Shown: positions 52,614-60,592 of the stretch, piece by piece
Layout of the letters: each line of letters opens with the position of its first letter
Position numbering within the stretch: the first letter of the stretch is position 1
NCBI GenBank assembly: GCA_046154185.1
Contig: JBJXGE010000021.1
Location: 62,001 to 126,000, forward strand
Reading direction: 5' to 3'
Length of the DNA: 64,000 bases
Origin: JBJXGE01 sp046154185
Lineage (GTDB): Bacteria > Planctomycetota > UBA8108 > UBA1146 > JAJFFE01
Notes under the pieces: model-generated
Database searches by the model: none
What the model was told of the DNA's origin: nothing
The model's input: the letters and a program-made list of their open reading frames with translations, nothing else
Position numbers and translations under genes: made by a program

Positions 52614-54952
52614 AGTCGATGCGTCGACGGGGTATTTTCTGTGTGAGCGCGGCGGTCGCGATCGCGTTGGCGGTTTGGTCGTGCACGTCGGCGCCGTTGA
52701 GTCAGTCGGAGCGCTACGAGAACACGCCGATTCCCATCGATGACATAGATGGCAGTTCACACCCACCCATTGTCGCACCGACGCTCGCATGGGACGGCAG
52801 TTCCGACGGAGACGGCGCCGGGTATGAAATTGTCTCCAATGGCACAGGTCTCGTCGTTGGTAATGTTGCCGACCCTTTTGTCGCGGTCGAGGCTCTCGAG
52901 GCCGCACGGCGCACAGGTCTCGTCGTTCAGGAAATTGCCAACGGTTTCGAACGCTTCTCCTTCGAAGTGGACGACAAGAATAAAAACCTCAGCTTTATCG
53001 ACCTCCCTAGGGAGCAGGAGCAGGAACTGATTGTTCTTGGGCGACGCGATGAAGATGTACGTTCCGGCACGCGCGGGCCAACGGCCAATGACCCCGACTG
53101 CGGCTCCCTCCTCGCCCGCCGCGACTCGACGTGCGAAGAACTTCCGCTACCGCTCCGCCATACCGATGTGCGCGCTCAACTCGACGGCCCCATCGCTTCG
53201 GTGCGGGTGCGCCAAGAGTTTCACAATCCCTTCGACACCAAGATCGAGGCGCGCTACGTGTTTCCGCTGCCGCACGACGCCGCCGTGAGCGATTTCATTT
53301 TGACCATCGGCACGCGCCGAATCCGCGGCATCATCCGCGAGCGCAAGGAGGCGGAACGCATCTATCAAGCCGCGCGCGCGCGCGGCCACGTGGCGACGCT
53401 GCTCGAAGAGGAACGCCCGAATATTTTCGAGCAGAAGGTCGCGAACATAGAGCCCGGCAAGGCGATCGAAGTCGCCATCGATTATTTCAATCTGCTGCCC
53501 TACCGAGATGGCTCCTATGAGTTCGCGTTTCCGCTCGTCGTCGGGCCGCGTTACAACCCGGCGGGCGTCGCCGCGCGCGGCGCCGGTGTCGGCGCCGTCG
53601 CGCACACCGCCGCCGGCAGCTCTGGCCAAGAGGTTGAAGTCACCTACCTCAAGCCCGGCGAACGCAGCGGCCACGATGTTTCGCTGACCGTCGATATCGC
53701 GGCAGGCGTGTCGCTCGGCGAGATCGAGAGTCCGTCGCACAAAGTCGAGATCGACCGCAACGGCGAGCGACGCGCCCGAGTGACGCTCGCGAGCGGCAGC
53801 ACGATCGCAAATCGCGACTTCGTGTTGCGCTACCAAGTTGCAGGCGACGCGACGCAAGGCGCGCTCCTCACCCACTGCGACGAGCGCGGCGGTTTCTTTA
53901 GTTTGCTGCTCGTGCCACCGAGAAAGCTCGAGCGCATCGAGCGCGCTCCGATGGAGTTCGTATTCGTCATCGACTGCTCGGGCAGCATGCAAGGCGCGCC
54001 GCTCGAGCTTGCGAAAGGCGTCGTGCGGCGCTTACTCAAAAAGCTCGAGTCCGACGATAGTTTTCAGATCATCCAGTTCTCGAACGTCGCGTCGACGCTC
54101 GGCGACGCATCGCTCCGCGCGACGCGCGACAATGTGCGTCGTGGACTTGCGTATTTGGACGATCTTCAATCCGAGGGCGGCACCGAAATGCTCGCCGGCG
54201 TGCGTGCGGCGCTCGAACTGCCGAGTGACGACGAGCGCGCGCGACTCGTGACCTTTCTCACCGACGGCTTTATCGGCAATGAAGGCCAAGTGTTTGCCGC
54301 GGTCGCGAAGAGCGTCGGTCAGTCCCGGTTGTTCAGCGTCGGCATCGGCAACTCGGTGAACCGGCACTTGCTCGCCGGCATGGCGCGACTCGGGCGCGGC
54401 ACGACGATCGTCGTCGGCACGAACGAATCGGCGACGCAGGCGGCCGACCAATACTACGAGCGCTTGCGCCATCCGGCGCTCGAGCGCATCGAGATCGATT
54501 GGGGCGGACTCAAACCCGAGGGACTCGCGCCCGCGCGCGTCTCGACGCTCTTTGCCGGGCAACCCATCCTGATCACCGGTCGCTTTGAGGGCTCGCCGCC
54601 CGCAGCGATTCACGTGCGCGGCCGCGCGGGCGGGAAGCGCATCGAATACACGATCCGCTGCGATGGCGAAGCCGAGCGCGACGACAATATTCCCGCGCTC
54701 GCCTCGATCTGGGCCCGCCGCCGCATCGAACAACTCAGCGATGCGTACGCGGTGCGGCGTGACGAAATCGTCAAAGCGGACATCCGCGCGCTCGCGTGTC
54801 GCTACAACTTACTGTCGGCCGAAACCTCGTTTATCGCCGTCGATAGCGCCAGCGTGACGGACGGCGACCACGGCGTCACAGTGCCGGTCGCCGTACCGGT
54901 GCCGGCGGGTGTGCGCTATGACACGACGGTCGGTGGCGGCCGGAAGCACTGA
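52610..54952 (+). CDS. VIT and VWA domain lipoprotein
   Basis: A 780-residue exported protein with a probable lipoprotein signal (Cys near residue 25, VWSCTSAP). Residues 177-320 are a VIT domain (VRVRQEFHNPFDTKIEARYV, FPLPHDAAVSDF, IIRERKEAERIYQAAR, LEEERPNIFEQKVANIEPG). Residues 445-620 are a von Willebrand A domain with an intact MIDAS start DCSGSMQG and later TFLTDGFIGNE. This resembles the VIT/VWA proteins of inter-alpha-trypsin inhibitor type common in Gram-negative surface systems. No LPXTG or other sorting tail is present, and the C terminus ends soon after a conserved LACRYNLLSAETSFIAVD segment. It is the last and largest gene of the sigma-led operon and perhaps its main surface product. 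Confidence 0.92.
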   Translation: MKSMRRRGIFCVSAAVAIALAVWSCTSAPLSQSERYENTPIPIDDIDGSSHPPIVAPTLAWDGSSDGDGAGYEIVSNGTGLVVGNVADPFVAVEALEAARRTGLVVQEIANGFERFSFEVDDKNKNLSFIDLPREQEQELIVLGRRDEDVRSGTRGPTANDPDCGSLLARRDSTCEELPLPLRHTDVRAQLDGPIASVRVRQEFHNPFDTKIEARYVFPLPHDAAVSDFILTIGTRRIRGIIRERKEAERIYQAARARGHVATLLEEERPNIFEQKVANIEPGKAIEVAIDYFNLLPYRDGSYEFAFPLVVGPRYNPAGVAARGAGVGAVAHTAAGSSGQEVEVTYLKPGERSGHDVSLTVDIAAGVSLGEIESPSHKVEIDRNGERRARVTLASGSTIANRDFVLRYQVAGDATQGALLTHCDERGGFFSLLLVPPRKLERIERAPMEFVFVIDCSGSMQGAPLELAKGVVRRLLKKLESDDSFQIIQFSNVASTLGDASLRATRDNVRRGLAYLDDLQSEGGTEMLAGVRAALELPSDDERARLVTFLTDGFIGNEGQVFAAVAKSVGQSRLFSVGIGNSVNRHLLAGMARLGRGTTIVVGTNESATQAADQYYERLRHPALERIEIDWGGLKPEGLAPARVSTLFAGQPILITGRFEGSPPAAIHVRGRAGGKRIEYTIRCDGEAERDDNIPALASIWARRRIEQLSDAYAVRRDEIVKADIRALACRYNLLSAETSFIAVDSASVTDGDHGVTVPVAVPVPAGVRYDTTVGGGRKH

Positions 54953-55231
54953 CCCGCCAGGTGGAGGGTGGGACGCTCGGCAAGCTCTATCTCTGGGCCG
55001 CGATGCCCGCGGTAGTTGCGGGCAGGTGCCCGCGAACCCGGTGGCTGTTTTTTGCGCTTCCCCATGGCGCGAATCGGTCCCTCCACTAGAATCTTCTCCA
55101 TTCGCAATTGGGTAGCGACACACGAGACTTCTGCGGAGTCGTTAAGCGTTGTTCGGGGGTGAAGTTCGTATGTCCGTCGCGCCGGGCCGCGCAGGCGCTT
55201 GATTCGATGTTCTAGAAGGGTAGGAGTGTGC

Positions 55232-56701
55232 ATGAAATCACTGCTTGGGCTTGGGCTCGTTCTCGCCATGATCTGGCCGGTCGACGCACTGCGTGCGGGC
55301 GACTTCATTCGTGGCGATGCCAACGCAGACGGGATCGTCGACATTTCGGATCCGGTGAAAACACTGCAACACTTGTTCCTTGGCGGCCCGAGCGATTGTC
55401 GCGATGCCATGGACACAAACGATGACGGAGTGCTCAATCTCGCGGATCCGATCTACGAATTCGCCTACTTATTCACGAGTGGGCTCACACCGCCCGCCCC
55501 GTTCCCGTGGTGCGACGCCGACCCGACCGACACGGATCCCCTCGATTGCCAATCAAACGTCACGTGCGATCTCGGCGGACCGATCGGCGGTTTGACCGCC
55601 GATGAAATTCGGTCCTTCCATCGCGGTCGGCTCTTAATGATCAAGCGCTTCACGCCGAGCGAAGGATTGGGGCCGTTCTACAACACCACTTCTTGCGGCG
55701 CGTGCCACGAAGTGCCGGTCAATGGCGGATCCGCCTCGCACTACCGCAATTTCTTCTTGGTTGGCGTCGGCGCTCCCGGCATGCAGGTCAAGATTTCCTG
55801 GAATCCGCCGATCCCAAGTCTGGTGCTACCGCTCTACCACAACCAAGACGGCGAACGTCCACTGGTGCCAGCGAGCACACCGGGCGCGCCGGTCGCGATG
55901 GCGCTGCGCAACGCGCCGTCGATGTTTGGCACCGGCCTGTTCGAGTTCGTGTCGAACGCGACGATCCTGTCGAACGCGGACCCGGATGATGTGCTCACAC
56001 CGGACGGTGTGAGCGGACGCTTCAATACCGATGGTCTCGGCCACATCGGTCGCTTTGGCTACAAGCTGCAAGCAAACTTCATTGAGCCGTTCATCCGCGG
56101 CGCGGCCCAGAACCAAATGGGCATGACAACGAACCCGGTGGAGGGCAGCGCTGGCGTCGTTTCTTTGTCGATGCGCCACCGACAAGTCGCGACGAGCCTC
56201 GACTCCCCGACCGTCGATAACGACGGTGTGCCCGACCCGGAAATCAGCGTTGCGGACTTTGCCGACATCATCAATTTCAGTCGCTTCATGCGACCGCCGG
56301 AGAAGAAGACCTTTGGCCCCGACGAGATCGCGGGCGAGATCCTGTTCGATCAGATCGGTTGCACAAAGTGTCACGTACCGGAGATCCCGAGCAGTGTCGG
56401 CCCGCTCGGCGCCTACACGGATTTGCTGCTGCACGACATGGGGCCGGTGCTGTCCGACGGACTGGCCATGGGCATTCCGATGTTCTCCTCGACTTCGCCG
56501 CTTTCGACCGAGAACGAATTCCGCACACAACCGCTCTGGGGCGTGTCGATGCACGGGCCATGGCTGCACAACGGCATGGCTGACACTCTGCAAGACGCGA
56601 TCACCTTGCACGGCGGAGAAGCCGAGAGCATCAAGCTCGCGTACCTCGGACTCACAGCTCCTGAGCAACTCCAAGTCATCAGATTCCTGGAGGCCCTCTA
56701 A
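55232..56701 (+). CDS. Di-heme oxidoreductase with N-terminal dockerin-like module
   Basis: A 489-residue periplasmic or extracellular cytochrome. The signal peptide ends near DALRAG. Directly after it comes a paired EF-hand module (DANADGIVDISD, DTNDDGVLNLAD) with Pro-rich PPAPFPWCDADPTD and a Cys, the type found at C termini elsewhere in this window. The catalytic part (about 120-489) belongs to the COG3488/DUF1111 di-heme family: GLGPFYNTTSCGACHEVP has the first heme-binding CGACH and IGCTKCHVPEIP the second. LHDMGPVLSDGL and QPLWGVSMHGPWLHNG are family signatures. Likely transfers electrons outside the cytoplasm; the substrate is unknown. Its stop overlaps the next start (TAATG). Confidence 0.87.
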   Translation: MKSLLGLGLVLAMIWPVDALRAGDFIRGDANADGIVDISDPVKTLQHLFLGGPSDCRDAMDTNDDGVLNLADPIYEFAYLFTSGLTPPAPFPWCDADPTDTDPLDCQSNVTCDLGGPIGGLTADEIRSFHRGRLLMIKRFTPSEGLGPFYNTTSCGACHEVPVNGGSASHYRNFFLVGVGAPGMQVKISWNPPIPSLVLPLYHNQDGERPLVPASTPGAPVAMALRNAPSMFGTGLFEFVSNATILSNADPDDVLTPDGVSGRFNTDGLGHIGRFGYKLQANFIEPFIRGAAQNQMGMTTNPVEGSAGVVSLSMRHRQVATSLDSPTVDNDGVPDPEISVADFADIINFSRFMRPPEKKTFGPDEIAGEILFDQIGCTKCHVPEIPSSVGPLGAYTDLLLHDMGPVLSDGLAMGIPMFSSTSPLSTENEFRTQPLWGVSMHGPWLHNGMADTLQDAITLHGGEAESIKLAYLGLTAPEQLQVIRFLEAL

Positions 56702-57867
56702 TGTTCAACCACACAAAGCGCCAACTCATGGCTGCGACGGTTGTGTTCGGGGGGCTGGCCCTGCTACTCCCGAGCTTTGCTGACACCATCACGGATGCGA
56801 CGCCGGTCCCGGCCGTCGGCGCGTTCGGCGGCCCACGCGTGGCGCTCGACGCGGCGCAACTCGAACAATTCAAGCGCGGCCGCAAGATCTTCGATCGCGA
56901 CTTCCGCCAAGCCGGTGGGCTCGGCACGGACTTCAATGGCGACGCCTGCCGCTCGTGCCACCTCGATCCGACGATCGCTGGTTCGGGCGGCCTGGATGTC
57001 AACGTCACGCGATTCGGGCGCGACTTCCTCGGCACCTCTCCTTACGAGGATTTGCCGGGTGGACAAATCGCGAGCCGCGAACGCCGCCCCGATACACCGG
57101 GACGTGAGCAGCACGATCCGGACGCCGACTTGTTCGAGCAACGACAGACGCCGCCGATGTTCGGTCTCGGCCTGATCGAAGCCATCTCGGAGGCGACAAT
57201 TCTCGCGAACGAGGACCCGCTCGATTTGAACGGCGACGGCATCTACGGTGTCGCTCGTCTGATCGATATCAATGGCGACCTCGAAGTCGGCAGGTTCGGC
57301 TGGCGCTCGCAGGTCCCGCTGCTGCTCGACTTCGTCGGGGATGCCATGGGCAATGAAATCGGCATCACCGTGCCGGACACCGGTCGGCCATTCCCGTTCG
57401 TCACCGACACGGACGGTGTTGCCGATCCGGAGCTGCCGCAGAGCGAAGTGGACGACTTGCTCTTCTTCATGCAGATCCTCGCGCCGCCGCCGCGCGGCGG
57501 CTCGACCGCGCCGGCGGTGGCGCAAGGCGAAGCGCTGTTCAACGCGATCGGCTGCGCGAATTGCCACATCCCGACGCTCATGAGTACGCTCGGTCCGGCG
57601 AATCTCTACTCGGACTTGCTGCTGCACAACGTGCAAGCGCCAGGCTTCCGTGGTATCGCCGATCTTGGCGCGCCGGTCGGTTATTACCGCACGCCGCCGT
57701 TGTGGGGTATTCGCGCCTCAGCGCCATACCTGCACAATGGCAAAGCGGAAACGATTGAAGACGCGATTCACGCGCACTTCGGTGAAGCGACGACCGTCGT
57801 TGCGAACTTCGACGCGTTGACGGCCGCGGAACAATCGGCGGTGTTGGAGTTTCTCGGCGATCTGTAA
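56701..57867 (+). CDS. Di-heme oxidoreductase, paralog without dockerin module
   Basis: A 388-residue exported cytochrome of the same COG3488/DUF1111 family as the upstream gene. The signal peptide ends near LLPSFA. Heme-binding motifs are CRSCH (near residue 81) and CANCH (near 284). Further signatures are RKIFDRDFRQAGGLGTDFNG, FGLGLIEAISEATILANEDP and TPPLWGIRASAPYLHNGKAE. The ATG overlaps the upstream TAA as TAATG, so the two are translationally coupled and probably form a heterodimer or two-step redox pair. A strong terminator follows. Sequence similarity between the pair is clear only around the motifs, so the duplication is old. Confidence 0.88.
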   Translation: MFNHTKRQLMAATVVFGGLALLLPSFADTITDATPVPAVGAFGGPRVALDAAQLEQFKRGRKIFDRDFRQAGGLGTDFNGDACRSCHLDPTIAGSGGLDVNVTRFGRDFLGTSPYEDLPGGQIASRERRPDTPGREQHDPDADLFEQRQTPPMFGLGLIEAISEATILANEDPLDLNGDGIYGVARLIDINGDLEVGRFGWRSQVPLLLDFVGDAMGNEIGITVPDTGRPFPFVTDTDGVADPELPQSEVDDLLFFMQILAPPPRGGSTAPAVAQGEALFNAIGCANCHIPTLMSTLGPANLYSDLLLHNVQAPGFRGIADLGAPVGYYRTPPLWGIRASAPYLHNGKAETIEDAIHAHFGEATTVVANFDALTAAEQSAVLEFLGDL

Positions 57868-57886
57868 TCCAGTCGAGCCGACAATG

Positions 57887-57923
57887 AAATCTGCCCGGCG
57901 AGTTCCACTGGCCGGGCAGATTT
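57887..57923 (+). terminator. Rho-independent terminator
   Basis: AAATCTGCCCGGC (57887-57899) and GCCGGGCAGATTT (57911-57923) make a perfect 13-bp stem with an 11-base loop, followed by a run of T to 57927. It closes the two-gene cytochrome operon and shows that the downstream protease gene begins after it. Confidence 0.9.
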
Positions 57924-57937
57924 TTTTGGAGTCGAGT

Positions 57938-59167
57938 GTGCGCAATTCGACGCGTGGAATCGCAACGATCATCTTGGCGCTCTTGACTTGCGGCTGTCGA
58001 ATGGCAACCACTCCACACTTCGCGCCCGCTCCACTCGTGATCCCGAACGCGTCGGCTGTTTTCACGGTGCTTGGGAGGCGCGAGCGAGCGCACGACATCA
58101 CCTATGCGGTTGTCGACGCGGCGTGTCCCATGAACCTGGCGGATGCCAAGGCCGCGATCCGTGCGGCGCTGGATGTTTGGGAAGCGACAGGCCTCGTGAG
58201 CTTCACGGCCGCACAACCCGGCGTCGCGCCAGAGATCGAATTCCGTTGGCACGCGTCGCGTTCGCCCAATTGTCAGCACGGATTGGGATGGGAAGCAAAC
58301 GTCGCGCACGCCGGGTTATTTCCGACCGGCAGTTTCGTGCACTTGAGTCGCGAACAGAAATGGTCGCCGCGCGGCGGTGACGGGACGATCAGTCTGGAGC
58401 AAACCGTGCTCCATGAAGTCGGACACGTGCTCGGGCTGCATCATAGTCCGGAACCCGACGCGTTGATGTATGACGCGCTGGATCGCGATCACACGGTGCT
58501 GCGCGCCGCGGACTTGGCCGGGCTTGCATCCCTCTATGGCGGCGCCGCGCCGGGGCCCGGCGATTTGACGATCTTGAGTTTCGACACGAACGGCGTGCCA
58601 ACTCAACTCGGTTACGTCCTCGCGCGCATGGCGCCCGCCGGCAAACGCGACTTCGATGTGCTCGACATCGATGGCGATGGACGTTGCGAGCTCTTCTGTT
58701 GGCCGACCGATGGCGATCCCGAGCGCGGCTGCGTAATCTACTCCTTCGATGCGCTGGGGCGGCTGACGTCCAGCAGCGAACCACTCCCCGTTTTGATCGA
58801 TCCGCGCCACGAAGTGCATCTCGAGCGCGCGCTCGATGGAACGCCGATTCTTCTTCACATCTTTCCGAACGGTCGCTATGCGGCAGCCAAGTTCGGGCTG
58901 CACGGCTTGCCCATCGAACTCGTGCGACCCGGCACTCCGATCGAACTCGAAAACGGTATCCGCGATCGCGATGGTGACGGCGTGCTCGAGCAGCGGCAAG
59001 CCGATGAACACGTGAGCATTCAGGCCGTCGGGAGCGCCGGCGGCTGGCGCTTTTCTGCCGGCGACCAAGCCGCCGGCCCCACGTTCTTCGGCCACCGCGT
59101 CCGCGCCGGTGATATCGATGGTGACGGACGCATCGACGTCGTGGTGGAAGACTATCGCGCCCCTTGA
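57938..59167 (+). CDS. Matrixin-like zinc metalloprotease with FG-GAP-like C-terminal part
   Basis: A 409-residue exported protease. GTG 57938 is chosen: it lies after the terminator, whereas the in-frame ATG at 57884 would put the terminator inside the gene. A signal peptide or lipoprotein signal follows (IATIILALLTCGC). The metzincin zinc motif HEVGHVLGLHH is near residue 156 with the Met-turn DALMYDA near 173, as in M10 matrixins. Residues 200-409 have calcium-binding-like repeats DIDGDGRCELFCW, DRDGDGVLEQRQ and DIDGDGRIDVVVED, typical of FG-GAP/VCBS repeats. No prodomain with a Cys switch is visible. It is likely an extracellular protease. Confidence 0.87.
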   Translation: MRNSTRGIATIILALLTCGCRMATTPHFAPAPLVIPNASAVFTVLGRRERAHDITYAVVDAACPMNLADAKAAIRAALDVWEATGLVSFTAAQPGVAPEIEFRWHASRSPNCQHGLGWEANVAHAGLFPTGSFVHLSREQKWSPRGGDGTISLEQTVLHEVGHVLGLHHSPEPDALMYDALDRDHTVLRAADLAGLASLYGGAAPGPGDLTILSFDTNGVPTQLGYVLARMAPAGKRDFDVLDIDGDGRCELFCWPTDGDPERGCVIYSFDALGRLTSSSEPLPVLIDPRHEVHLERALDGTPILLHIFPNGRYAAAKFGLHGLPIELVRPGTPIELENGIRDRDGDGVLEQRQADEHVSIQAVGSAGGWRFSAGDQAAGPTFFGHRVRAGDIDGDGRIDVVVEDYRAP

Positions 59168-59387
59168 CGCGAACGACGCGCACGACCGCGGCGTGCGCTC
59201 GTCTAAGCGACCGCTCGTGGAAGCCCCAGCAATACCACGACTGCCGTCCCTACGCTCCCGACATCAGTCATTGACCACCGGCTCTGCACGATCGAGACTC
59301 CTCTTCGGATCAGGTTCTGATTTGCAAACCTAGGCTTCGCCGCTCGCGCCGCCATCTTCGCGCTCGAAGGGTTCAGGTAACGAATCG

Positions 59388-60326
59388 ATGCCAAGAGCTA
59401 AGTTGCTTTTAGTCTTGCTGCTTTTGCTCTCGACCGCGTGCCGAAGTGTTTCTGCGCCCGAGGCGGTGTCACTCGACGGCCGCAGCTTGTACGCTCCGAC
59501 CCTGAATGCCGAGGAGCTGGCAAAGAAGCAGCATCAACTTGAAGAAGCACGCCGCGCTTACGAACTGGCTCCCGACGACGTCGATGCCGTTGTGTGGTTC
59601 GGCCGACGGCTGGCGTATCTCGGGCGTTTTCGTGCGGCGATTGAGGTGTTCGACGAGGGCCTGCGGAAGCATCCGAACAACCACATTCTGCTGCGCCACC
59701 GCGGACATCGATGGATAACAGTGCGCGAGTTCGAGCGCGCGATTACGGACCTCGAGCTGGCGGCGGCGGCCACCGAGCGAACACCGGATGCCGTAGAACC
59801 CGATGGAGCGCCAAACGTTCGCAACACACCGATCAGCAGCTCGCACTCGAATATCTGGTACCACTTGGCACTCGCTTACTTTGTGTCGGGCCGTTTTGAA
59901 GATGCGGAGCGCGCCGCTCGCGCTGGACTTCGGTTCGCGACGAATCCCGATAAGGTTTGTTCGACGCGTCACTGGCTTTTCATGGCGATGGCGCGGCAAG
60001 GGCGGCTCGCGGAAGCACAGCGCGATCTCGCGTCCGCCGATATTCGCGATGACTGGGATCTGCTGGAGAATCAGAATTACCATCAGCTACTCCGCATGTA
60101 CCTTGGGCGACGCACTGCGGACGACCTACTCACCGAGGCCGCCGAGATGTCAGGCGCGAACGCCGCGGCAATCCGCTTCGGCGTCGGTCATTGGTTCCTG
60201 TGCCAGGGTGAGCGAGCGAAAGCCAAGACCATCTTTCAACAAGTCGTAGCAGACTCACCTTGGACGGCGTTCGGCCACATCGCCGCCGAAGTTGAACTCG
60301 GACGAATGGCGGCGGCGACTCGTTGA
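59388..60326 (+). CDS. TPR-repeat lipoprotein
   Basis: A 312-residue exported protein. The signal MPRAKLLLVLLLLLSTAC has a lipobox with Cys18. Residues 45-125 contain tetratricopeptide repeats (RRAYELAPDDVDAVVWFGRR, AAIEVFDEGLRKHPNNHILL), and residues 150-205 another group (IWYHLALAYFVSGRFEDAER). The rest (GERAKAKTIFQQVVADSPWT) is also TPR-like. Such proteins are usually scaffolds for envelope complexes. No partner is evident. It starts 220 bases after the protease gene. The gap 60327-60592 that follows has a short REP-like palindrome near 60485 and no gene. Confidence 0.85.
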   Translation: MPRAKLLLVLLLLLSTACRSVSAPEAVSLDGRSLYAPTLNAEELAKKQHQLEEARRAYELAPDDVDAVVWFGRRLAYLGRFRAAIEVFDEGLRKHPNNHILLRHRGHRWITVREFERAITDLELAAAATERTPDAVEPDGAPNVRNTPISSSHSNIWYHLALAYFVSGRFEDAERAARAGLRFATNPDKVCSTRHWLFMAMARQGRLAEAQRDLASADIRDDWDLLENQNYHQLLRMYLGRRTADDLLTEAAEMSGANAAAIRFGVGHWFLCQGERAKAKTIFQQVVADSPWTAFGHIAAEVELGRMAAATR

Positions 60327-60592
60327 CGCTATTTGCTTATCTGCCACGTGCTCGGTTTTGGCGCGCAGGCGATTCTTCGAACTTGCCAGCGACGCATCGC
60401 GCGGCACAACCAAGCGCAAGGACTACAACGGCACTTGGCAGCGGCGGCTCGACCGGCGCTGCGTAGCGGGGCGTTCGGCTGAGAACGCGGGCGTCCCGCC
60501 GCTGCGCCGCGGGTCTCGGATTTCCAGAGCGCGGGTTCACAGTTAGAATCCCACACGTTTCGAATCTCGGGCTCTCAACGTGAGGAGAAATC

